DNA from: Gemmatimonadaceae bacterium
GTDB lineage: Bacteria > Gemmatimonadota > Gemmatimonadetes > Gemmatimonadales > Gemmatimonadaceae
Assembly: GCA_025453855.1 (NCBI GenBank)
Contig: JALOPO010000501.1
Span: 1 to 5,073, forward strand
DNA length: 5,073 bases
Direction: 5' to 3'
The translations under genes were made by a program, and so were the position numbers. Of the stretch, positions 1-5,073 are shown piece after piece. The notes below the pieces were generated by a model. The model made no database searches. It was not told the origin of the DNA and saw only the letters and a list, made by a program, of their open reading frames with translations. Numbering within the stretch: position 1 is the first letter of the stretch; each line of letters begins with the position of its first letter.

Positions 1-37
1 GTCCTGTTGACCTGAACGCGTCGCGCACGACGCATTC

Positions 38-1573
38 GTGGTGCAGGAGCGACGACGCTCCGCCGCGCACGACCCCTCCCTGCACGACCTCCTCGTGACC
101 GTCTCCCGGGCGTCGGTGCCTCCCCTGCACCCGATGCCGTCCCACCCGGCGCCGTACATCCCACCCGCGCCGGTTCCCGACGAGCCTGAGCATCACGCCG
201 CGGGGCCGCTGCCGTCGCTGGCGCTGGTGGAGCCGCCATCGCCCGCGGCGCCCGCCGCGTCGGGCGTCGACGGGACGCGCCGGGCGATCCTCCTCGAGCG
301 CCGGCGCGCGGGCGCGCATGTCGATGCCACGGGCATCGCCGCACCGCGTCGGCTCCGCGGCGTGGCGCGCCGCACCGTCGATGTCGCCCTCCGCCATGCC
401 CTGCTCCCCACGCTGCTGACCGCGGTCGGACCGTGGCTCGCACCGGCCGACGCGGGGCGACTGGCGCTCATGCTCGCCGTGGCGCTGCTCGGGGCCGCGC
501 TCGGCGATGCGGTCGCGACGGCGCCGATGCTGCGCCTCACCGCCAGCCAGTGGAACGACAACCGCGCGCGCTACGCACGTCGTCTCCTGGCGGTGATCGC
601 CGCGGGGTGTGTCACCATCGCCGCAGCCGTTGCCGTCGGCGCCGCGCTCGTCGGCGATGCCGACGTGATGCGCGCCCTCATCGCCGGCGTCGTCCTCGCT
701 GGGGCGATGGCCGGGGCGACGCTCGTGCACCGGACGCTGCATCGCAATCGCCGCCCCGACGACGCGCTCTTCACCGTCGCGTCGATCGCGCTGGTGGCGA
801 TCGCGGGGATGACGGCGCTCACGTTCGAGGGCGCGCTCGGTGCCGGTCCGGTGGCCATGGTGCTCACCGCCGCCTACACCACCGGCGCCGTGCTCGGTGC
901 GCTGCGGCTCGGTTCAGGACGCGGCGCCGAGTTGCTCGCCCCGCGGGCGATGTGCGTCGCGCACGCACGGCTCGCGCGGCGCCACCTCGCCGCGATGGTC
1001 GCGCCATGGGCGTGGCAGCCCGTGGCGCTGCTCGCGGTCGCGTCGCTGCGTGGCGTGCACGCGATCGGTGTGCTCCTCGTGGTGGTCGCGGCGACGCCGG
1101 CGCTGCGCGCGTGGCGCGTCCGACGCGATCCCGTCGACTCGCGGCTGACGAGCCCCACGGTCGGCCGACCTCGGTCTCGCGTGCGGCGGCGCGGTCGCGT
1201 GCAGGCGACGCGCGTCCGCGATGTGTGCATGCGGCGCGTCGCCGGTCGCGCCCATGCCACGCCGTCCGGTCTGCCTTGCGCCGCGCCCGCTCGCTACCTT
1301 CTCCGGCGGTCGGGCCCGCCAGTGGGCTCGCGACCGGTCCGCGCGGGGGATCCTTCACACAGGCCCGCGACAGGTGCGACCCGCGTCCCTCTCCCGGCGC
1401 GGGAACGAACGAGGAGTCGGCATGCGGACGACGGGTCGAAGGACTGCTTCGTCCACTTCAGCGCGATCCAGGGTTCTGGCTTCAAGTCCCTCGTCGAGGG
1501 GCAGGCCGTGGAGTTCGAGATCGTGCAGGGCGCGAAGGGCCCCGCGGCCGAGGCCGTGGTCAAGCTCGGCTGA
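38..1573 (+). CDS. Multi-pass membrane protein, flippase-like N-half, open frame running on into a cold-shock gene remnant
   Basis: The open frame starts at GTG 38, just after an in-frame TGA at 8-10, and reads 511 codons. Residues 1-118 are Pro/Ala/Arg-rich and look cytoplasmic or disordered. Residues about 121-357 hold seven or eight hydrophobic segments (near 121-135, 141-165, 182-206, 211-231, 243-262, 268-288, 318-336, 340-357). The stretch GPWLAPADAGRLALMLAVAL, followed by a segment ending in TAPML, resembles the opening helices of Wzx/MATE-like polysaccharide flippases. That is inference: such proteins usually have 12-14 helices, so this would be a half-length or truncated member. After about residue 364 (nt 1130) the translation becomes Arg/Pro-rich with no membrane segment, and residues 464-511 are the end of a cold-shock protein. 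I think the true protein ends near nt 1130-1150 or has lost its stop, and the tail is run-on. No Shine-Dalgarno is visible at GTG 38; ATG 134 (residue 33) is an in-frame alternative. The membrane part is fairly sure, the function is not. Confidence 0.55.
   Translation: MVQERRRSAAHDPSLHDLLVTVSRASVPPLHPMPSHPAPYIPPAPVPDEPEHHAAGPLPSLALVEPPSPAAPAASGVDGTRRAILLERRRAGAHVDATGIAAPRRLRGVARRTVDVALRHALLPTLLTAVGPWLAPADAGRLALMLAVALLGAALGDAVATAPMLRLTASQWNDNRARYARRLLAVIAAGCVTIAAAVAVGAALVGDADVMRALIAGVVLAGAMAGATLVHRTLHRNRRPDDALFTVASIALVAIAGMTALTFEGALGAGPVAMVLTAAYTTGAVLGALRLGSGRGAELLAPRAMCVAHARLARRHLAAMVAPWAWQPVALLAVASLRGVHAIGVLLVVVAATPALRAWRVRRDPVDSRLTSPTVGRPRSRVRRRGRVQATRVRDVCMRRVAGRAHATPSGLPCAAPARYLLRRSGPPVGSRPVRAGDPSHRPATGATRVPLPARERTRSRHADDGSKDCFVHFSAIQGSGFKSLVEGQAVEFEIVQGAKGPAAEAVVKLG
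1276..1300 (+). promoter_or_regulatory. Possible promoter of the cold-shock gene
   Basis: A TTGCGC element (1276-1281) lies 13 nt before TACCTT (1295-1300), inside the region where the upstream membrane frame has become implausible. TACCTT fits a loose TAnnTT -10 pattern, but the spacing is short for a sigma-70 promoter. If used, it would give a 5' leader of about 110-120 nt before ATG 1422. Long leaders are known for cspA-type mRNAs. The call rests on position and weak motif match only. Confidence 0.25.
1411..1416 (+). promoter_or_regulatory. Shine-Dalgarno of the cold-shock gene
   Basis: GAGGAG ends 5 nt before ATG 1422. This is one of the clearest ribosome binding sites in the window. It shows that translation was meant to start at 1422, in a different frame from the cold-shock coding sequence that follows, which supports an internal deletion in this gene. 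Confidence 0.6.
1422..1573 (+). pseudogene. CspA-family cold-shock protein, internally deleted and frameshifted
   Basis: Cold-shock proteins are single OB-fold domains of about 65-70 residues that bind single-stranded RNA or DNA and act as RNA chaperones. From nt 1427 to the TGA at 1571-1573 the sequence encodes 48 residues beginning DDGSKDCFVHFSAIQ and including EGQAVEFEIVQGAKGPAAE, closely matching the last two thirds of CspA; CFVHF is the RNP2 motif. The first strands and RNP1 (family pattern VKWFN...KGFGFI) are missing. ATG 1422, with a good ribosome binding site, opens MRTTG, a typical start for this family, but that frame then turns into Arg/Ser-rich nonsense. If the full gene encoded 69 residues, about 58 nt are gone, which is 1 modulo 3 and fits the observed frame change. 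The junction reads GGACGACGGG, which could be both ATGC-GGACGACGGG (start) and CC-GGACGACGGG (Pro-Asp-Asp-Gly), so deletion between 10-nt direct repeats is plausible. As written it cannot give a working protein. It may be a true pseudogene or an assembly collapse. Confidence 0.8.
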
Positions 1574-1595
1574 ACACCGGCGTCGCACGCCGCGC

Positions 1596-1637
1596 CACAC
1601 GGCCGGCCGTCCCCGCAGTGGGGCGGCCGGCCGTGTG
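1596..1637 (+). terminator. Strong hairpin terminator after the cold-shock gene
   Basis: CACACGGCCGGCC (1596-1608) pairs perfectly with GGCCGGCCGTGTG (1625-1637). Inside it, CCCC (1611-1614) pairs with GGGG (1620-1623) around a GCAGT loop, leaving a single bulged T at 1610. The stem begins 22 nt after the cold-shock stop. The following ACGTTCTCCCC has only a poor T-tract, as is common in very GC-rich genomes, so intrinsic termination is likely but not certain. Confidence 0.7.
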
Positions 1638-1690
1638 ACGTTCTCCCCTGCTCCGCATCGCGCGTCGGGGGCCGCGCGGCATCGCGTCTG

Positions 1691-1997
1691 GCCGCTGCCT
1701 CCTCGGCGCCGGGGGCTCCGTGCGGAACAGCATTCTTTGCCGCTGCCTCCTCGGCCGGGGGGCCTCCGTGCCACGGTGGGCGCCGTGCCAGACGTGGTGA
1801 CGAAGCAGTCGCTCCGCGTGGCCGGGGAGCGACGGTGAAGACACGGTGGACACGGTGGGGTGCGCCTCGAGGGCGCTCGTGCGGGGCGATGCGCGAAATG
1901 CCTTGGAAGGCCACCGTGGCACGGAGGCCCCCGGCCGAGGATGCAGCGGCAAGAATGCCGTTCCGCACGGACCCCCTCCGAATGAGCATGCAGCGGA
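1691..1997. repeat. Composite inverted repeat built of about 48-nt units
   Basis: The left arm (1691-1779) holds two direct copies of a unit starting GCCGCTGCCTCCTCGG, at 1691 and 1739 (period 48). The right arm (1911-1996) is the reverse complement of both, with its copies of the complementary GCAGCGG at 1943 and 1990. The inner 55 or so nt pair with only about four differences; the outer third pairs with about ten mismatches in 34. The arms are separated by about 130 nt. A weaker third unit may lie outside each arm (about 1649-1690 and 1997-2030). Small hairpins sit inside, such as CGGCA-AGAA-TGCCG (1947-1960). No transposase, target duplication or protein frame is visible. It could be a pair of opposed REP/BIME-like elements, a MITE-like relic or a structured RNA; the sequence alone does not decide. 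Confidence 0.75.
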
Positions 1998-2048
1998 ATC
2001 GGAGCCGGTCCGCACGAACCCCGATGCAGGCCCCGTCCACGCACTGGG

Positions 2049-2075
2049 TAGATTCGCGGCCGACCTGAACGGGAG
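2049..2075 (+). promoter_or_regulatory. Possible -10 element and Shine-Dalgarno of the oxidoreductase gene
   Basis: TAGATT (2049-2054) fits a loose TAnnTT -10 pattern and lies just outside the inverted repeat, about 30 nt before the start codon; I see no good -35. GGGAG (2071-2075) is a reasonable ribosome binding site 9 nt before GTG 2085. The ribosome site is fairly convincing, the promoter weak. Confidence 0.35.
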
Positions 2076-2084
2076 TGGGGTGGC

Positions 2085-3241
2085 GTGCACGTGATCGTGG
2101 TGGGAGCGGGGATTGCAGGGCTCGTGTGCGCCCGGGCGCTGGTGCGTGCGGGGCACCGGGTCACGGTGCTCGAGCAGGCGGATGGCGTCGGTGGACGCGT
2201 GCGCACCACGGTGCGCGACGGCTTTCGCATCGATCACGGCTTTCAGGTGCTCTTCACCGCCTATCCCGTGCTCGCCGCCCAGCTCGATCTTGGCGCGCTC
2301 GCCCTGCGCGACTTCCTCCCGGCCGCGCGCATCGGTGGCACCGGGCGCGCGCCGTCGCTGATGGGCGATGCCATCGCGCAGCCGGCGCTGCTGCTGCCGA
2401 CGCTCGCCGCGCCGCAGCTCCCGCTCGTCGACAAGTACCGCCTCTGGCGCCTGCGCGCCTTCGCGCAGCGGCTCGCCTTCGACGACTGCTTCGATGCGCG
2501 CTTCGATCGCCTCACCACGCGCGACTTCCTGCGCGCCCGCGGCTTCTCGGCGGCGACCATCGACTGCTTCTTCGCGCCGTTCTACGGCGGGATCCTCCTC
2601 GATCGCGCGCTCGACACCGCCGCCAGCGTGCTGCTCTACACCTTCCGCATGCTCGGCGCCGGGCGCACGGTGGTGCCGAGTGCGGGGATGGGGGCGATCA
2701 GCGAGCAGCTCGCGCGATCGCTGCCGGGTGATTCGGTGCGGTGCGGCGTGCGCGTGCGCGCGGTGCGCACCGACGCCGGTGCCGCGCGTGGCGTGACGCT
2801 CGATGACGGGACGACGCTCGATGCCGACGCGGTGGTGCTGGCGGTCGATCCGTGGCAGCTCGGTGCGCTCGCGGAGAGTGCGGGGCTTGCGCTCCCGTCA
2901 CTCGAGGAGGCGCGCGGCTGCACCACGATCTGGTACGCGTCGCGCAGGCCACCGCGGTCGGCGATGCGGCATCGCTCGATGATGCCGCGCTCGACGCACG
3001 CATGCGTGCCGACCTCGCGATGCTCCGCGGGCGCGTACTGCCCGACGACACGACGGCGCTCGCGACCTGGCGTGTGCCGCGCAGCCAGTATCCGCAGCCG
3101 CCCGGTGCCACCGCGCGTCGCCTTGCCGCGCGCACCGCGATCCCGGGGCTCGTGCTGGCCGGCGAGGCGCTGCACACCAGTTCGCTCGAGGGCGCCGCGC
3201 GTGGTGGCGTCGCGGCGGCGGCGGCGCTCGCGTCGCCATAG
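2085..3241 (+). pseudogene. FAD-dependent oxidoreductase (amine-oxidase/desaturase-like), frameshifted by an internal deletion
   Basis: The start GTG 2085 follows GGGAG and opens directly on the FAD-binding Rossmann motif: GAGIAG at residues 7-12, Glu30 after the second strand, and the GGRVR motif at 36-40. Further family marks are GFRIDHGFQVLFTAYP (46-61), FFAPFYGGILL (162-172), a second-strand region near 248-254 (DAVVLAV) and GCTTIWYA (278-285). After WYAS the reading moves to another frame: from about 2930 to the TAG at 3239-3241 that frame encodes LVRVAQATAVGDAASLDDAA and ends with GLVLAGEALHTSSLEGAARG, the C-terminal FAD-binding segment. The roughly 35-50 residues that relatives carry between these two pieces are absent. 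This fits a deletion with a frame change, not a single-base slip. The first frame alone runs on as Arg-rich nonsense to 3296. The family (COG1233/COG1232-like) includes desaturases, protoporphyrinogen oxidase relatives and amine oxidases; the substrate is unknown. The gene stands alone. Confidence 0.8.
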
Positions 3242-3407
3242 CGAGCGCGCGCACTCGCGCCGGTCACCGCCGGTGGCCCCATCCGTGCCTTGCTGACGGT
3301 CGTGGACGCGTGACCGGCGGTCGGTCGCGCCCGTCTCACGGACGCTCCCGCGGCGACGATCGTCGGTCGCCGGGCCTGCGTCCGCGCTCCCTCATCCCCA
3401 CTCGCGC
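3242..3407. other. Intergenic region upstream of the outer-membrane protein gene
   Basis: It holds a weak hairpin right at the oxidoreductase stop (GCGAG 3241-3245 with CTCGC 3254-3258), an ACCGCCGGT/ACCGGCGGT inverted pair (3266-3274 and 3313-3321), and the palindrome listed separately. I find no convincing -35/-10 pair, although the outer-membrane gene must be transcribed from here or by read-through. Confidence 0.4.
3354..3365. promoter_or_regulatory. 12-bp perfect palindrome upstream of the outer-membrane protein gene
   Basis: CGACGATCGTCG is a perfect palindrome whose last base is 42 nt before ATG 3408. Its position suits an operator for a dimeric regulator or an element of the leader. 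In GC-rich DNA such a palindrome can also occur by chance, so no regulator is proposed. Confidence 0.25.
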
Positions 3408-3983
3408 ATGCCTTCGTTCCGCACGCTCGTGGCCGTCGCGACGGTCGCCCTCGCCGCCACCGCCACCCCCGCCGCTGCCCAGCTCTCGTTCGGCCTCGGC
3501 GGCGGCTACACGTCGCCCTCGGGTGACCTGAACCAGTACCAGGCCGACGGGTGGAACGCGCTCGCCACGGTGCAGGCGGGCGTCCCGCTCCTCCCCGTCG
3601 CGCTGCGCGCCGACCTGCAGTACAACTCGTTCGGCGGCAAGAACTTCGACTTCCGCAACGTCCGCGACCAGACGGACAACTCGCGGATCATCTCGGGGAC
3701 GGTGAACGCGGTCTGGCAGGTCGTGCCGGCGGGGCCGATCAAGCCCTACGTCATCGGCGGCGTCGGCTACTACGCGTCGACCTACAACCGCGACGCGATC
3801 ACCGACACCTTCGACGAGCGCCGCTTCGGTTGGAACGCGGGCGCGGGGGTGAAGTTCGGCCTGTCGGGTGCCTCGCTCTTCATCGAGGCGCGCGTGCACA
3901 ACGTGAGCGATGGGGGCCTGCCGCTCAACGGTGGGCGTACCAACGCGCGCTACATCCCGGTCACCGTCGGCATCTTCTTCTGA
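3408..3983 (+). CDS. Small outer-membrane beta-barrel protein
   Basis: The 191-residue protein begins with a clear Sec signal peptide: Arg5, a hydrophobic stretch at 7-19, then TPAAAQ with likely cleavage after Ala24. The mature part starts QLSFGLGGGYTSPSGDL and alternates polar and hydrophobic residues in short Gly- and aromatic-rich strands (for example VALRADLQYNSF, IKPYVIGGVGYYAS, ASLFIEARVHNV, YIPVTVGIFF). It ends in Phe191, the C-terminal aromatic recognised by the BAM machinery. Length and style fit the outer-membrane beta-barrel domain families (OmpX/OmpW-like, PF13505 type), probably with about eight strands. The exact role is unknown: structural, adhesion or small-molecule passage are all possible. 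ATG 3408 is chosen because it is the first start giving the signal peptide. There is no Shine-Dalgarno before it (CATCCCCACTCGCGC), so initiation may be leaderless or SD-independent. It is intact, unlike the two upstream genes. Confidence 0.9.
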   Translation: MPSFRTLVAVATVALAATATPAAAQLSFGLGGGYTSPSGDLNQYQADGWNALATVQAGVPLLPVALRADLQYNSFGGKNFDFRNVRDQTDNSRIISGTVNAVWQVVPAGPIKPYVIGGVGYYASTYNRDAITDTFDERRFGWNAGAGVKFGLSGASLFIEARVHNVSDGGLPLNGGRTNARYIPVTVGIFF

Positions 3984-3993
3984 TCCGCGCCGT

Positions 3994-4031
3994 GTCGATC
4001 CACGACGATCGTGTCCGCACGCGTGGACGAC
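3994..4031 (+). terminator. Weak terminator-like hairpin after the outer-membrane protein gene
   Basis: GTCGATCCACG (3994-4004) can pair with CGTGGACGAC (4022-4031) with one bulged base and a 17-nt loop, beginning 11 nt after the stop. A smaller alternative stem, CACGA (4001-4005) with TCGTG (4009-4013), competes. No T-tract follows, so this is only a candidate. Confidence 0.3.
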
Positions 4032-4101
4032 GTCGCTGCGCCGCGCTCCGGTGCGATCGCCCTCGGGAGTTCCGTGCGGTGCAGGCCGGCAGGAGACGCG
4101 G

Positions 4102-4278
4102 GAACGGCGGGCCGCGATGATGCGATGACCCGCGAAGCACCGCGATGAACGCGAACTGCTGATGATGACGTGCTGACGGCGCGTGCGGGAGGCTCCGCAC
4201 GCGCCGTCAGCACGTCACATGTCCGATGCGGTTCATCGCGCTCTCCGCGTACCATCGCATCATCGTGGCCCGTCGTTC
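4102..4278. repeat. Long imperfect inverted repeat around a perfect 23-bp stem
   Basis: The outer arms 4102-4127 and 4253-4278 pair over 26 positions with two mismatches, sharing CGATGATGCGATG on one strand. A less regular middle section (4128-4165 with 4218-4252) keeps blocks such as CGCGATGAA. The centre is the perfect stem listed separately. The whole is one hairpin-forming element of about 177 nt with a 6-nt loop and no coding frame. It could be a MITE-like element, a structured RNA or an elaborate bidirectional terminator. No target-site duplication or transposase is visible. Confidence 0.75.
4166..4217. terminator. Perfect 23-bp hairpin, likely bidirectional terminator
   Basis: The left arm 4166-4188 (TGACGTGCTGACGG...GCGG) is perfectly complementary to 4195-4217, with loop GAGGCT (4189-4194). 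It sits almost midway between two convergent stops, 182 nt after the outer-membrane gene and 160 nt beyond the argH stop. That position is typical for a shared terminator. Neither strand shows a T-tract after the stem, so termination would depend on stem strength, or the element has another role as part of the larger repeat. Confidence 0.6.
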
Positions 4279-4326
4279 TTCACGGTACCTCGCGCACCCT
4301 CGCATCATCGCGGTCCGCAGTTCCGC
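4251..4326. repeat. Two direct copies of a 31-nt unit, 45 nt apart
   Basis: The unit at 4251-4281 and its copy at 4296-4326 share TCGCATCATCG exactly (4255-4265 and 4300-4310) and most flanking bases. The reverse-complement core CGATGATGCGA also occurs in the left arm of the inverted repeat (4115-4125), giving three copies in all. This indicates the second intergenic repeat is also built from repeated units. Confidence 0.6.
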
Positions 4327-4377
4327 TGGAGCATCGACACGACCTGCGAGGCACCGCATCGACCGCGCACAAGACGA

Positions 4378-5073
4378 TCAGCGCACCACCAGCGGATCGA
4401 GCCGATTGCCCGGCGCCGCATCGACCGGAGACAGCGCCGCCCGCGCGGCCGCGAGCTGCTCGCGCACCGCCTCGGGCGCCGTGCCGCCGGGCACCGAACG
4501 GCGCGAGACCGACGTCGCGGCCGAGAGCGCCGCACGCGTGTCGGCGCCGAACGCGGGATGCGCCTGCGGGAAGGCGCTGTCGGGAAGGTGATCGAGCTCC
4601 ACACCCGCCAGCTCGGCCTGCCGCACCAGCGCACCGGCCGCCTTGTGCGCCTCGCGGAACGTCACCCCCTGCCGCACGAGGTAGTCGGCGAGATCGGTGG
4701 CCATCATCCCCGCGGTGAGCGCCGCCGCCATGCGATCGCGCCGGAACGTGAGCTCGGCGAGCGCGCCCGCGGTCGCGGGAAGCACGAGTTCGAGCACGTC
4801 GACCGCATCGAAGAGCGCGCGCTTGTCGTCCTGCAGGTCCTTGTTGTAGCCGCTCGGCAATCCCTTGAGCGTCATCACCAGCGAGGTGAGGTCGCCGAAG
4901 ACGCGCGCCGCCGAGCCGCGCGCCAGCTCGAGCGCGTCGGGGTTGCGCTTCTGCGGCATCATGCTCGACCCGGTGCTGAACGCGTCGCCGAACTGCACGA
5001 AGCCGAACTCGCTCGTGCCGAAGAGGATGAAGTCCTCGGCCAGGCGCGAGACGTGGGTGGCGATCATCGTGCA
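4378..5073 (-). CDS. argH: Argininosuccinate lyase, C-terminal half (5' end outside the window)
   Basis: ArgH splits argininosuccinate into arginine and fumarate, the last step of arginine synthesis, in the cytoplasm as a homotetramer. The visible 231 codons run open to the window edge. They contain the fumarase/aspartase superfamily signature GSSMMPQKRNPD (nt 4971-4936), a mobile loop that carries the catalytic serine. It is followed by the ArgH-typical run of ELARGSAARVFGDL, KGLPSGYNKDLQDDK and LFDAVD. The later DLADYLVRQGVTFREAHKA matches the C-terminal domain of ArgH and separates it from fumarase and adenylosuccinate lyase. Full-length ArgH is about 450-470 residues, so roughly half is here. 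The extreme C-terminus (about the last 45 residues) is Ala-rich and variable. The frame looks intact. The stop TGA is at 4380-4378, and the gene converges on the outer-membrane protein gene across the long hairpin. Any operon partners would lie beyond the right edge. Confidence 0.95.
   Translation of the reverse strand, partial: CTMIATHVSRLAEDFILFGTSEFGFVQFGDAFSTGSSMMPQKRNPDALELARGSAARVFGDLTSLVMTLKGLPSGYNKDLQDDKRALFDAVDVLELVLPATAGALAELTFRRDRMAAALTAGMMATDLADYLVRQGVTFREAHKAAGALVRQAELAGVELDHLPDSAFPQAHPAFGADTRAALSAATSVSRRSVPGGTAPEAVREQLAAARAALSPVDAAPGNRLDPLVVR

Larger units (their letters stand above)
1638..2084. other. Gene-free intergenic region with repeats
   Basis: About 450 nt between the cold-shock terminator and the oxidoreductase gene. 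All open frames here are short or antisense shadows of GC-rich sequence, with no recognisable protein. Most of it is the composite inverted repeat described separately. The central spacer (about 1780-1910) carries GTCGCTCC (1808-1815) pairing with GGAGCGAC (1826-1833), a tandem duplication of ACACGGTGG (1841-1849 and 1850-1858), and GCGCC/GGCGC (1862-1866 with 1872-1876). Confidence 0.6.
3984..4377. other. Gene-free region between convergent genes
   Basis: About 390 nt between the stop of the outer-membrane gene (+) and the stop of argH (-). I see no protein-coding frame with family resemblance and no tRNA. The contents are the weak hairpin at 3994-4031, the long inverted repeat at 4102-4278 and a direct repeat reaching 4326. 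The remaining 50 nt or so before argH show nothing. Confidence 0.6.

Noticed and set aside
7..40. TTGACC at 7-12 as a -35 box for the first gene
   Set aside because: No acceptable -10 lies at the right distance (the bases near 30-36 are ACGCATT), and the left edge of the window gives no context.
1691..1786. CRISPR-like array from the 48-nt units
   Set aside because: Only two direct copies per arm, with no unique spacers between them and no cas genes; the mirrored arrangement is not that of a CRISPR array.
1835..2094. Short forward open frames inside the repeat region as small proteins
   Set aside because: They coincide with the inverted repeat, resemble no protein, and have composition expected from GC-rich non-coding sequence.
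1294..2237. Long antisense open frames over the csp and repeat region
   Set aside because: Arg/Pro/Ala-rich shadows typical of stop-poor GC-rich DNA; they cross a terminator hairpin and have no start signals.
2852..3241. Separate small gene starting at ATG 2852
   Set aside because: Only the part after about 2930 resembles a protein, and that part is the C-terminus of the oxidoreductase family; the first 25 codons are out-of-frame sequence of the upstream piece.
4102..4326. Integron attC site or tRNA gene
   Set aside because: The arms lack attC core sites and the asymmetric bulge pattern, and no integrase or cassette is present; no cloverleaf or CCA end is visible.

Overview
The window is a very GC-rich bacterial stretch (roughly 70 percent by eye). 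The cold-shock remnant, the small outer-membrane barrel and the weak TAnnTT-type promoter elements suggest a Gram-negative bacterium, and Gemmatimonadota is my best guess. That is inference from style and family resemblance; there is no phylogenetic marker here beyond part of argH.

Layout: (1) 38-1573 (+) is one open frame. Residues 120-360 form a multi-pass membrane protein resembling the first part of a polysaccharide flippase. The frame then passes through about 300 nt of Arg-rich, probably non-coding sequence and ends in the last 48 residues of a CspA-type cold-shock protein. (2) The cold-shock gene has its own Shine-Dalgarno, ATG (1422) and strong terminator hairpin (1596-1637). It has lost about 58 nt covering the first strands and RNP1, which puts its start out of frame with the rest. 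(3) 1638-2084 has no gene but carries a composite inverted repeat made of about 48-nt units. (4) 2085-3241 (+) is a FAD-dependent amine-oxidase/desaturase-like gene broken by an internal deletion and frameshift near 2931-2960. (5) 3408-3983 (+) is an intact small outer-membrane beta-barrel protein with a signal peptide. (6) 3984-4377 has no gene but holds a second long inverted repeat (4102-4278) centred on a perfect 23-bp hairpin, between convergent genes. (7) 4378-5073 (-) is the C-terminal half of argininosuccinate lyase (ArgH), cut by the window edge.

The genes do not form an evident pathway. They look like separate transcription units: membrane protein, cold-shock gene, oxidoreductase, outer-membrane protein, and the last step of arginine synthesis on the opposite strand. 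The points that stand out are two genes carrying internal deletions that both shift frame, apparently at short direct repeats, and two unrelated structured intergenic repeats. I see no clear new multi-gene system. The repeats and the paired deletions are the best candidates for a second look.
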